Shown here piece by piece: positions 42,980-53,748 of a DNA stretch of 64,000 nucleotides. The position numbers and the translations under genes were made by a program. Source of the DNA: Eutreptiella sp. 'Long Island Sound 2002' (taxonomy: Eukaryota; Euglenozoa; Euglenophyceae; Eutreptiales; Eutreptiaceae); NCBI GenBank assembly GCA_964036045.1, contig OZ038379.1, positions 188,927,885-188,991,884 of the forward strand, given 5' to 3'. Positions within the stretch are counted from its first letter, which is position 1. Every line of letters starts with the position of its first letter. The notes under the pieces are model-generated. The model saw only the letters and a program-made list of their open reading frames with translations, made no database searches and was not told the DNA's origin.

Positions 42980-43014
42980 GGGAGCCACGAAAATCGCCCC
43001 TCCCCAGGCGATTT
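42977..43014 (+). promoter_or_regulatory. Element E gag/pol readthrough UAG with predicted pseudoknot
   Basis: UAG (42977-42979), then GGGAG (42980-42984) able to pair with CTCCC (43000-43004), and AAATCGCC (42991-42998) able to pair with GGCGATTT (43007-43014). The pairing order a-b-a'-b' is an H-type pseudoknot abutting the stop. Pol is open in the same frame. Identical in C. The connecting loop 43005-43006 is tight, so one base pair may open. Confidence 0.55.
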
Positions 43015-46000
43015 CAGGCATGATCCCCAGATTCCTTCTCGACCACTAGTTGATGTAGGGTCGCTTGTCTCCTCTCCCCTGGATCCGGCAGCGGATCCTT
43101 CTGTTGTAGTGGACGAGGTTGGTGTACAGTCCAAGCACAGGGCCCGTCAGTTTGTCACAAAGTTGTGGGTCTCTGATTGCAAGGGCAATTTCCACCTCGC
43201 CACTTGTTTGTGTGACTATGGATCGGAGTTAAATCTCCAATCCAATTCTTTCTTACCCGACGACTGCGTGTTTGATTCGCCTCATCCTGTTACCCTCGAG
43301 GGAGTTTCTGGACATTCTCTCGCAGGTGGGCAACGCGGTTGTTATATATCAACTCATTTGGTCGCTCAAGACCTTTGGGAAGAAGGCAATGTGGAGGAAG
43401 TTATCCTTAAGGATGACTACTTCTATCGTGCCGACATAAAGTATGACCTTTAGTTGGGCCATCCTTGGCTTCGCAAGAACAGGGTGGCGCCCCTAGGTCA
43501 TCGGCGTTGTTTTTTGCTGGAGTCAGGTCCCTTGGAGCGTCCTGAATTTCGTTTTTTGCACGCAAGGTTCAAAAGTGCAGAAGAATTTTTGAAGCAAAAG
43601 GTTACACCAAAGTTTGGCGAAGATGTCACCATTGCAGAGGTGAATGGGAGTGCCGATTACTCCCGAGAGTTAGAATGTCTTCGTAGGGACTCCCAGCCAC
43701 GACGCCCTTCGCGCTGGCACTCTTCATCCTACAGAGTTGTCGACAAATGGCGCGATACAATTTGTGAATTTTTTTATGAACACCATTCCTTTTGGCCACA
43801 GTATGATGCCTTTGCTAACCGCGAGAACAAGCGCTTTGACAAGCACTTTCGCGACGCTTGGACCCATAAATGGGACAAGAAGTTATGGATTAATCCTCCG
43901 TTTCACTTAATCCAGCAGGTCATCCACAAAATCAAGCAAGATAAAACCCAGGCGATTTTAGTTGTGCCCTTGTGGGACGACAAGCCTTGGTTTCAGGAAT
44001 TGCAAGACATTTGTGTAGATTACATCGAACTTCCCAGGAAGATTAAGCTGTATGCCAGGGACGACACAGGTCCCCTGCCACAGCGGCCCTGGAGTTCGCT
44101 TGCATTCCTGGTGGATGGAAAGCTTTCTGACTCTGATTCTGCTGATTCCTGTGTTGGGTCTGAATCTGAGGTTGAGCGTGGTACTGATGATGAATCTATT
44201 TTTTCTGATTTTTGTCCGTCAGATGCCCAAGGTGATCCAACGTCAAATGGATCTGCCTCGTCTCCCTCTTCCCCAATACGATCTACATCCAAAAGAATCT
44301 ACGGCGCACGGACGACAAAAAAATTTTCTTCGCGTCGCAAATTCAGAGTTTTTGATGAAAAACCCCGTGTGGAAGCTTTCATAGATCCTTTCGAGGAGCT
44401 CGATCACGAAGAGAATCTCTGGAATGTCGACACTCGATCCACCTATCTTCAAGAGGCAGTTGATACGGACCTTTTTAGGGACATCCGTAAGAAGATTCTT
44501 CCTGCCAAGGCCGAAGAAATCGCCAAAGCTTTTTCGACAGTAATTCCTGGCGATCAGGTGGACACTGAGTTGTGTTCCAAGAAAAGAGACAAGATTTTTG
44601 AGGAACGGAAGGACACAACCCTTTCGGGGAAGTTGATCAAAAACCCCCCTGTCCGTGGGCAGTTCGGTGAAGCCTTCATCGAGCTTCGTGAAGGGTACAA
44701 GGCGAAGAAACAGCGTCCTTATGAGAACCATGGACATAAACATGAGATCCTCAGAAAAATCATCGAGAGAAATCTCAGGGAATTTGGTTGGCTTGAGGGT
44801 TGTATGACCAGCGAGTGGTGCTGTGCACCCTTCACAGTCCCGAAGCCGCCGCCTGCAGACCAGAACACTATTGATGGTTGGCGAATGGTTGTTGATTTTC
44901 GCAACCTCAACGCCGAAACCAAGGCGGATTCACACCCCCTGCCCCTCATTGAGGAGGAAATCGCCAAGAGGGCAAGAGGTCGTTTGTTTTCTGTGCTGGA
45001 TCTCCGTCACGGCTTTCACCAAATGCCGTTGAGGAAGGACAGCCGACCTCTCACCTGTATGTGCACGCCATGTGGCCGTGTCCAGTGGACAGTCATGCCC
45101 ATGGGCCTGAAGAACGCCCCTTCGTTTTGTCAAAGAATGATGGAGGATGTGCTTTTTACAGCTCATCCTGAGCTTCGTGCCTTCGTGAGTGTGTACATAG
45201 ATGACATAATCATCGCGACAGAGGGGGAGGGACTGACCAAAGCCGAGCTGTTGGCCCTACATGAAAAGCAGCTGAACCAGGTTTTGGACATTCTTGATGC
45301 CAATCAGCTGATTTGTGGGCCAAAGAAGGGAAAACTATTTTTAAAATCAGTCGAATTTTGTGGTTCTCTCCTTGAGAATGGCACCCGACGACCCAGTCCA
45401 GGGAAGCTCGTCGCTATTCAGAAGTGGAAGCGCCCTGAGACGATCACAGAATTGAGAGGATTCCTGGGTTGTTGCAATTTTTACCACACTTTTGTGCCGA
45501 ATTATGCCAAATTTGCTGCCCCCCTCACTGAATTTTTGAAGGTAGGGAGAGATGCAGGCAAGGCAGGTTCAAAGGTTCGTGTCAACCGGACTGACGAGTG
45601 CGAGGAGGCCTTCCATCACTTGAAGGCGGCCCTCTGCGAAGTCGCCACGTTGCATGTGCCGAAATTCGACCGACCCTTCTACATAAGAACCGACGCTTCT
45701 AGGTACGCGATCGGAGCTGTCCTTGAACAGGTTGGTGACGCCACAGATGATCATTACCCTCTTGCATTTTGGTCTCGGAAGCTAGCTCCACGCCAGATGC
45801 AATGGTCACCGCGTGAGCAAGAGACTTATGCCATAATCTGTGCGCTGAAGAAGTACCAATCGTGGGTTGGCACCAATCGAGTCGAGGTCCTGACGGATCA
45901 TCGATCTCTGGAGTATTGGGCCACCAAACACATTGATACTGTCGCGAGCCCAGCTGGTCGACGGGCCAGATGGCACGAATTTCTCAGTCTGTTTGACCTC

Positions 46001-48151
46001 CATGTGTCGTATTTGCCTGGAAAACACAACACGGTAGCGGATGCTCTGAGCCGATGGGCTTACCCCGCTTCAGAAGGGCTGCAAAGTACCAACATCCATG
46101 GTACGGAGCAGGACCGCCACGTCGTAATCGAGTGGGATCAGGAAGAAAAAAAGCTCATTCGACGTGAATGCATGCAATGCTCTGTTAAACAGCATGCATT
46201 ACCGTGTCATGATATCACGGCCTTCTCAGATCCGGCGCATGCCCATGAGATTATAACCAAATCACTGAAAGTCGTGGAGAAAGTCACCGATCCCTCCTCA
46301 GGGAGTGTGAAACGGTTCGAGTATACCCGACCAGTAAGTGGATTTCGGTTGATTCAGGGCATTAAGCGTCGCGATCCGGCCAAAACTCCACCCCTGCCGA
46401 AAGATTCCCTTATCATCCGTGACTGGACGAATGATTATCTGCATGATTCCATGTTTAAAGAGGTCTTTGAGAATCTCAAATCCAAAGATGCTCACAAGGA
46501 TGGAATTTATGCTGAATATTCGTTGGATGGGGGGAAGCTGTGGATGGAGGGTAAATTGTGCGTACCAGACGCCCTGGCCCCCCGAGTGTTAAACTGGTGG
46601 CACAAATGGGAGTCCCCCCACGCACATGGCCGTAGATTATGGTCGATGATTAAACATAGGTTGTTTGGCTCAAGGCTATATACTCATTGTATGAAAGTAG
46701 CCGCCGGATGTGCCCAATGTGCTGTCTCGACGCCCCCCAGCGCGAAGAAGCACGGCCATCTGAGGCCGCATCCTATTCCGGAGCGCCTCTTTAACAGAGT
46801 CACCAGTGATTTTTTCCATCTTTGTGAACTCGACGACGAAGAGTGCCATTGGACGAAAAAAAAAGTCAATGGTGTGCTCCTTATTCAGTGCCGTCATTCC
46901 GGCTACATTCAGGTGTTGCCTTGTAACATCGAGTCGACGACTGGCAAGGCTGCCGCCAAATGGTGCGCGCAGACCTGGATGGGAGGTTGGGACGTCCCAT
47001 CCGAGGTGGTTACGGACTCAGGCAAAGAGTACACCTCCGAATGGTGGAAGGAATTATGTGCTCGCCTTGGAATCCACCACCTGAGATGCGAGATCCACTC
47101 ACATCGAGCGCTGCCTGGCGAAAGAGCCGGCCGCTCCATTATAAATATGCTTCGTAAGGAGCTCGCCAGTGAGAAAGACTTCCATTGGCTTGAAGTTCTC
47201 TTCGCATTGCTTCGCCGTTACCACAACACGCCTTTGTACCATGGCCTTTCTCCAAATGAAATTGTCTTTGGACGAAAGAAGTGTTGGTGGAACATGCCGT
47301 TGAATAATCCTCGCCCTTGTAAAGATGCTTCGTTGTGTTTGGACGAAATCCAACGAGCAGAAAAAACTGTCTCGAAATTAATCGATAAGCATCAAGCTGA
47401 CTGGCTTTGGGTCCAGAATCAAGGCCGAAAAAACCCCCACAATTTTGAAGTCGATGATCGAGTTTGGCTTCGAAAATCCGAAACCACCCTGGACGGAGAT
47501 GATAAGCTTCTTCCCTTGTTGGAGGGGCCATTCGCTGTTACAGCGCGTCTAGGTGAGAACAGGTGGAGGATTCGTGTGGATGTCAGCAGGGAAATTGATG
47601 TTTCGGGTGATCGCCTCAAGAGAGAGATCCCCTCCCCCAAGGATCGGGTTAAACCCCTTTTTTGGACTTCGAAATTTTTGTCCGATCGGGTCATCGAAGG
47701 GGGGAAGTACGAACTCAAGAGGATTTTAGAAGCAAGACGTGACGAAAAGGGCGAATGGGAATTTCTATGTGAGTGGAGGGGCTTTGATTCCAGTCACAAC
47801 AACTGGGAACCAGCCCATTCTTTTGTCCACGGGTACACCAAGGGGTTCATCGACTTCCTCAAGAAGCACCTCGAAATTGGCGTACTCTTGACAGACTGTC
47901 TGTCGAAACCAGACAGACAGGTGGAGAGCGACGGAAAAAGACCTGTGGTGAATCGAGATCCAGCCTTTTACGGCCTTCAGCAGCCACATTCCAGGGCTGA
48001 TCCGTCGATCCCCCCTCCTGCGGTCAGGCCAGCCCAGGAGCCAAATGAGGACCAAGCTTCGAGTTCGGCCGCTGATCTACAGCGCCCAAGCCGTACGAGG
48101 GCCCGACCAGACAGGTTGGTGGTCACATGTATTCGTGCTTGGCCGAATTGA
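42980..48151 (+). CDS. pol: Element E pol polyprotein, one nonsense codon
   Basis: Frame of 1,723 codons in phase with gag, ending UGA. Same domain order as C: protease (DYGSELN, where C has DNGSE, so the catalytic triad is altered), Dam-like module (NPPF at 43892-43903), RT (NAPSFC; YIDD at 45194-45205), RNase H (TDAS near 45690), integrase (VTDSGKEY near 47011-47034; GERAGR near 47117-47134), GPFAV, chromodomain (about 47700-47870). UAG at 43451-43453 replaces the Tyr codon of C in DLYLGHPWL, ending the product within the protease. A conserved Trp in the RT-RNase H connection is Arg (VNRTDE). Otherwise very close to C. Confidence 0.92.
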
Positions 48152-48172
48152 GGGAGATCTGTCGTGACTTGA

Positions 48173-48334
48173 GTCGCCGACGCCATAATCTGGGTAACAG
48201 TCGTCTAGTCCAGGGCGTCATGGCACTCGTCGCTAGGGCTCAAGGGTGTAGGTTCGAAACCCTTGCATGTCCAACTCCTACAAAAGCTCCAGCCTCGCCC
48301 CGTCGACCACTTATTCCAATGTGAGTGTTCTGAC
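48173..48334 (+). mobile_element. SINE-like insert with tRNA-related promoter boxes
   Basis: Present just after the pol stop of E but absent from the same place in C. Flanked by a 7-bp repeat GACTTGA (48166-48172, 48335-48341). Inside, an A-box-like TAGTCCAGGGC (48206-48216) and a B-box GGTTCGAAACC (48251-48261) lie 45 bases apart, as in tRNA genes. The acceptor and T stems do not pair as in a working tRNA. A run of A follows the right repeat. The size and layout fit a tRNA-derived SINE. Confidence 0.6.
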
Positions 48335-48341
48335 GACTTGA

Positions 48342-49998
48342 AAAAACCACATTCTGCTCAATCCACTGTTCATTCTTCCTGATTACGACATGATGTGGAG
48401 AACTGCGAATGTTTGATAATTTGACGTCAATCAATTTTTCTTTGGTCTCCGTTCGGCAGACAAGGCGTAGATACGCTGCCGAAAGCCACGGAGTGTGCTG
48501 CCGTGTCCAGAAAAAATGAAACTCAGGCTTAATTCAGGCAGATTCGGGGTAATCTTGTCTCTGTTGGTCTGTGCATCTTTGGAATTTGGCTACTCGTGCA
48601 GATGGAAGCAAATGTACATAGTAAAAACGCTGGCCAGCGACATTCACCCCTACAGGTACCCCCTGTAGTACTGGCGGCACTAGATGCGACGCCAGGAACT
48701 CAGATCTTACCTTCATTTGCCATGATGCTGAAGCCAAAGTCCAGATTCAGATCCAGATTCCTTGAATTTACCTTGAATTCCTCAGGTTTGTCCATCATTC
48801 TTGCACTGTTGCAGCAAAATCCCGACGTCAATTGTTCAGACAACCTTCAAATAGGAGCTCTAGGGACTTGTAACAGCAACCTCTCGGACCTCAGAGCTTC
48901 CGTAAGCTTCGTGTATTTTTGGCACACGCCAATGTGAGCTCAATCCGACCTGAAACTGTCGAAAATGGTGAATCCAAGTGTCTTGTGGGACTCAATCGAA
49001 AGATGGGCCTTGTCCAAGTCGAATGACACCGCCGCCACTGTAAATAAAGGGCTATTCGGTGTCTCTCAGGTATATACTGTCAGTAAAGCGCCTTCAGCGA
49101 ACCTTCGGCGCGTTACATGCCAAGGATCCAGGGCCAGCATGTCCCATCATGATGCATCATCACATGATCCACATTTTCATGGAATCTGTTGGATGCTCGC
49201 GAACCAACGTGCCGGAAAGTACAATTGAGCTGAATAAATGACAATATATATTAACTCTAGTCTAAACGAAAGTGTTAGTAGTTTCAGTTCTAGACATTCC
49301 GCTTCATTTCACCTTCATCTTAGGGAATTTGCTCAGAATTTGCTCATTTTAGGACAATTTAGGTTGATTTCCTTGTCATCTCATCTCATTCCTCGAAGAT
49401 CTGTTTACGGCTTTGCCTAACTAAGTGAACAGAAAAACATCCCTACCTTCTGTGGTTCACTTAGAGCCTGCAGACTACATTTGTATTTGTTTTCCCTCTC
49501 TGTGATTGTTTCATCTCCTTCATCTCTGCTCAAATTGATTCTCATCTTGCTGAATCCTGTGATCATCCACCAGATGCGCCAAATCTGAAGCACATGCTGC
49601 ACTTTTCAGAACGAGAAAAGAGGGAGTAACACGATGTAGAGTATGTGGAGGACACCGTAGCGTGCCCGCGACAGCTAAACTGTGCCAGAGCGCCGAGATG
49701 TCACTCCATTTCTTGATTCTCCCACTCAAGCCACCAATAATCTACCTCATTCTCAACCAGGGCATGGTTTGGTATCGATTCTCGATACGTTTACATGCTT
49801 TTTAGCCCGTAACCTAATGTTTTACTGCACGGAGGACTGTTCGTCACTCCTCATTCTGTCTCATTTCAGGTTCATCCATCCTGATTCAGTGCCAATTCAG
49901 CCCAAATCAGGTCAGATCAAGCAGATTTCGCCCCATTGAGGCTACATTTCTATTTTTTTCTGGGACTTACCCGCACTACGTTCTTCGTTGACGTAGCG
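48342..49998 (+). other. Element E 3' untranslated region
   Basis: About 1.7 kb, collinear in reverse with C 10952-13797 minus the hAT-like insert. Holds the conserved hairpin CTACAGG...CCTGTAG (48650-48668), the complement of the TTTACAGTGGCGGTGGTG block (about 49031-49048) and the empty hAT target GCTAAAAA (about 49798-49806, reverse strand). No gene seen. Confidence 0.8.
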
Positions 49999-50028
49999 AC
50001 ACACCCCAGTGTGTTTTTGGAGGGGGAG
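49999..50028 (+). promoter_or_regulatory. Element E hairpin and polypurine tract
   Basis: ACACAC-CCCA-GTGTGT (49999-50014), four T, then GGAGGGGGAG (50019-50028) directly before the 3' LTR. Confidence 0.8.
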
Positions 50029-50562
50029 TGTAAGTGCGGCTAACCCCCATCTGCTCAGATTTTAGCAGATCTGCCCCAGATTGGCTACATTTTGGTCATT
50101 TTCTCTGCTTCGGCGGAATCGCCGCCCCGCAGCTCAGTCTCAGGATCAGACCTATATATTTCTGATGTGCCGGATCTGATTCCGCGGTCCATTTTCCGTA
50201 AATCCGCCGCGTTCCGATCATTTACCCGGAATCGCCATTTGCCGCTGACGCGCGTGCGCGAGCCAGATCGGCCAAATATTTTTTCACAATCGGATTTATA
50301 TAAATCTTTTCCGACAGATATGGACACTCAGATGTACTTAGAATAATCCGCATCAATTTTCTTCATAGACTGGGATTTTTTGCCGGATAACAATCAGCAT
50401 GGATGTTGCCTCCGTTGTCGCCGCTCTTGCCTCCGTTGGTGTCCGTGTATCCGGTTCTGCCCCCAGCAGCAGCGTTCAGGTCGACTCCTCGCGTGCCTGC
50501 CCCCCCGGTCTTGCCGGCCCCGAGCCCTCCGGCACCATCAACGACCTAGGGCAGCACTTTCA
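50029..50562 (+). repeat. Element E 3' LTR (534 bp)
   Basis: TGTAAGTGCGGC...GCACTTTCA; pairs with 39580-40113. Its gag-leader frame (ATG 50399-50401) is also open to the LTR end. Confidence 0.97.
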
Positions 50563-53450
50563 ATCATCTTGATTCCCGAACTTTCCTTGGCCTTTGCCAC
50601 CTTTTTCACCAGACTTTCCACCAGATTTTCCACCAGCATCGGTCCATCTTGAGCCACTTGGATCTCCGCCTCGCTGCGAGTAATCTTTTGGTGTCCAGTC
50701 TCTGTTCTTTCCTTTGGACTGCCCTTTACCCTTTCCCCTCCCATGCTGGTCAGCATCTCTTGCTCCATCCTGCTGGGGATTTTTGGGAGAATTTCCCTTT
50801 CCATCCATTTTGGACTGAATTGTCTTGAGATCTGAGGGCGTCCACCTGTGATCTGCGGTCGTGTGAGTCGCCGCTCGACCTTCTTTTCCAAGGGCAATAC
50901 ACACAGAGCATCCCTTCTCACCAACGGCGTTGACCTTGCCTCCGAAGCCATGTGCATCCTGGGACTTCTGGCGTTCTAAGTTTGCATACTTTTCAAGTTG
51001 GTCCCAGATCTGCTCGACTCCATACGAGAAGATCCACGGTCGTACCCTCAAAACTGTTCCCTTATACTTCACTTTTCCATCCACCATGCTGCAGAAAAAC
51101 TCCAACTGTTCAGAATCGTGGAAACCAACTCTCCATCTGCCCTCACGAATAGTGATATCCTTCAATCCAGTAGCACTGATAGAGTGTAGCAACTCACGAA
51201 CTGCCATTTTTCCCATAGTCTCCGGCAATCCTCGGACTTCAACCCAGTTGCCCAGAACTTTTTGGTCCGCCTGAGAGTCCCTGATCTTCTGCTTGGTCTC
51301 TGGCGTGAGCTTGCTCAGGAGGATCTTCTTCATTTCGCCTTCAGAAAGTCCTTCTCCCGAATTCCCCGCCTCTTGCACCAAAAACTCCCAATCTTGCCTT
51401 GCAATTTGAATCTCTTCCAGAAAAAATTTCTTGATCGCCCTGAAGTTCTCCAGACGGGCCTGTAATGATCTTCAGGAAGTCGAGAGACTTTCTTCTTGAG
51501 ACTTCGATACAGCTCCTCATACGTCAGGGGATTCCCTTGATTTTGTCTTTCGACATAAAGATTGTAGGTACTTTCCCTGAGTTTGCCAGTCAAGCAGTCC
51601 ATCAACCCAAGGATCCAGAGTTCCTTGTCCAGCTTCTCCGTCTGCAGCCACACCATGAACTGCCTCTCGAAGGACGCCCAGTAATTTGGGTGTCCTGAGA
51701 ACTTCGGCTGCTTCATTACTGATCCTCGAAGCCTCATGTGCAGGGGATTCAGCAAGTGGTTCAGGTTGAAATTTGTGGCTGTGCCAACCGGATTGACGAA
51801 CACTGGGTTGACTGCGGCGCCTCCCATTGCCTGTGCCTGCGCAATTGCGGCTGCCAGCAACGCCTGGTCCACAGTAGGCTGCACGAAAGGCGTTGGTTGT
51901 GCTTGATGCAGCCCCATCTCCTTCAATTTCTTCTGCTTTTCTTTGATCTTGGCTTCGTTTTCTTTCTGCTGCCGGTCTTTCTTCTTCAAAGCCATTGATC
52001 GCCCCTTCACGGTAGTCCTTGCTTCTCCATCAATGTCTCCGACAGTACCAACAGACAGTACAGACCTCTCCGACGAAGATTCTCCTCCTTCGGTACCCAG
52101 ATTGAACCCAATAGGACTTCCAAATCCAGTAGGGGGGATACCAGAAATACCAGTAAAAGCTGGATGGTGGCCAGTAAAAGCTGGGGGTGCTGGAGAATGT
52201 GGAACGCCGTAAGGCGTGGATGTAGGTGCAGCTGAGGAGGTAGGTGCTGGGTGGCTTGCCATTGTAGGCGCTGGTCCAGTGAGCCCAGTAGTGCTCAGAT
52301 TTTGTACCAGATCTGTAACCTTCTCCAGCTTCTGCTCGATCTCCTTCCACTTGCTGTCATCATCCCTCTTTTTCTCCTTGGCAGCCTTCTTCAGCTCCTT
52401 CACCCTGTTCTCCAGCGACGAAATCTGTCTTCGACAGGAGCAGTCCTTGGCGCACTTGCCACAGGAAGGGCATCTCGTCCCTTTTCCTTTGCTTCTGACT
52501 TCATCAACCCAGCTGTCAACACTGGAGTTGGAGTCAGGAAGCTTGGACAGTTGCTCCCTGGAGAGGTGAGAATGTGTCGAATCACACCTCATCTCGTCGA
52601 CCTCGTCGTCGTTCCGACCCCAGACGCCCGACGGACCAGCGTGCGGATGCACATTCTGGCGTCTCTCCTCGGCAATGATGGCCATCTGCACCATCACGGC
52701 GGCCTGGTGGTCGAACTGGTCCATCAGCTCCTCCCAGTCCTCTTGCTCCTGCAATTGGGCGTCGAATCTCGACCGGCCGCTGTCCCTGAGGAACTGGCAC
52801 GACGCCCTGAACCAGTCCCTCAGGCGGCCACGGTAGCTCGCCTCAGCCAGCAGCCAATTCTGCCGGTGCAGGAATTCCTCATTCCAGATCTGCTGGAAGT
52901 GGTTTTCCCAGTAATCACCACTAATTCCAGTATCAGACTGCTCTCCTTCGCTGCTCCTGTCTTCCAGATCAGGCAAAGCGTGAGAGGAGGAACCAGATTC
53001 ACTCGAGGAGGGAGATTCTCGACCGGGTTCAAGGTTGGGTGGGGCGTTCACACAACAATCAGCACAAGTATGAACTCCAGGCTAATGCCTATGGCCACAG
53101 TAAGGGCACTCTGAAGGATGATCCTCGGTTTGTTGGGGAGATGCCACGAAGGCAACCTCAGGGGGAACACGCAGTGACTCTCTACGAGTGATAGCCCCGC
53201 TAAAGTTCGAAGATCTCAGAGTATCCGTGGAGATTCCAGAAGCAGAGTCATGATTTCCTCTGCTACCATGTAACCGCTGCATAGTGGTTGATCTTTGTTG
53301 TAACTGCGAAGCCTGTAGCCTTGATGCCCCAGGGGTCGTAACGCCCGACACTGCCCCTGATATCTCCGAACCCACATAACCCTCTTCAGACCCATATCCA
53401 GCCTCGGGGAGCGACATATGCGAAGCACTTGTAAGTCCTTTGAACTCCAT
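50563..53450 (-). CDS. gag: Element B gag, N-terminal and capsid part, disrupted
   Basis: Minus-strand gag of B. It starts at an ATG in the 5' LTR (53448-53450) in a CCACCATGG context, crosses the LTR end and PBS and continues; a UAG at about 53074-53076 follows CPYCGHRH. The same frame then runs on from about 53051 through an acidic segment, a Cys cluster (CPSCGKCAKDCSCRR, near 52440) with a long coiled coil, a Pro/Thr-rich linker and a capsid-like domain (PKFSGHPNYWASFERQF). Near 51460 a one-base loss shifts the frame; the rest (EAGNSGEGLSEGEMKK..., CSVCIALG...THTTADH finger, Gly/Lys tail) is in the other frame. Element E then interrupts it. Same layout as gag of C and E, but diverged. Confidence 0.82.
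53257..53268 (-). promoter_or_regulatory. Element B primer-binding site (initiator tRNA-Met)
   Basis: Minus strand TGGTAGCAGAGG directly after the 5' LTR, the same PBS as in C and E. Confidence 0.9.
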
Positions 53451-53748
53451 GGTGGAATATGAAGAGTACGAAAACCCGGTCTACAAAAATGGAGCAGACA
53501 TAGAATCTCAATGGGCATTCATCGCACATAACGACACAATGTGAAATCATTCGAAATAATTTAAATAAATCCGATTGGGAAATCACGAAAGACAAATGCC
53601 ACTCGACGCGCGCTCACAGGCGACATCTGGCGGCGAACGGAAAACATGAAATGAAGCGGAAAATTTACTGCACTAATGTACATCTGAGAATCATTGAAAT
53701 TCTGATCACATCAGTGTATAATTGAGTGCTGTCACTGCTGCCGTTACA
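53269..53748 (-). repeat. Element B 5' LTR (480 bp)
   Basis: Pairs with 3865-4344; outer flank carries the TSD CAATC (53749-53753). Together the LTRs define B as a ~10.3-kb element expanded to 49.9 kb by its guests. Confidence 0.95.

Larger units (their letters stand above)
39580..50562 (+). mobile_element. Element E, complete Ty3/gypsy chromovirus-like retrotransposon
   Basis: Plus-strand element of 10,983 bp, 534-bp LTRs with about seven differences by eye, TSD ATCAT (39575-39579 and 50563-50567). Sister copy of C in opposite orientation. Carries a SINE-like insert but no hAT-like insert. Gag has a nonsense codon at 42698 and pol one at 43451, both absent from C. Confidence 0.96.

Noticed and set aside
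42698-43453. Variant nuclear code with UAG or UAA as Gln, suggested by many in-frame UAG codons
   Set aside because: UAG replaces Gln at 42698, Tyr at 43451 and probably Tyr in A's zinc knuckle, and UGA stops also occur inside frames. The genuine ends use UGA, UAA and UAG. Ordinary nonsense decay fits better.
48199-48272. A functional tRNA gene
   Set aside because: The A and B boxes are present and well spaced, but the acceptor and T stems do not pair. A SINE head is the better reading.
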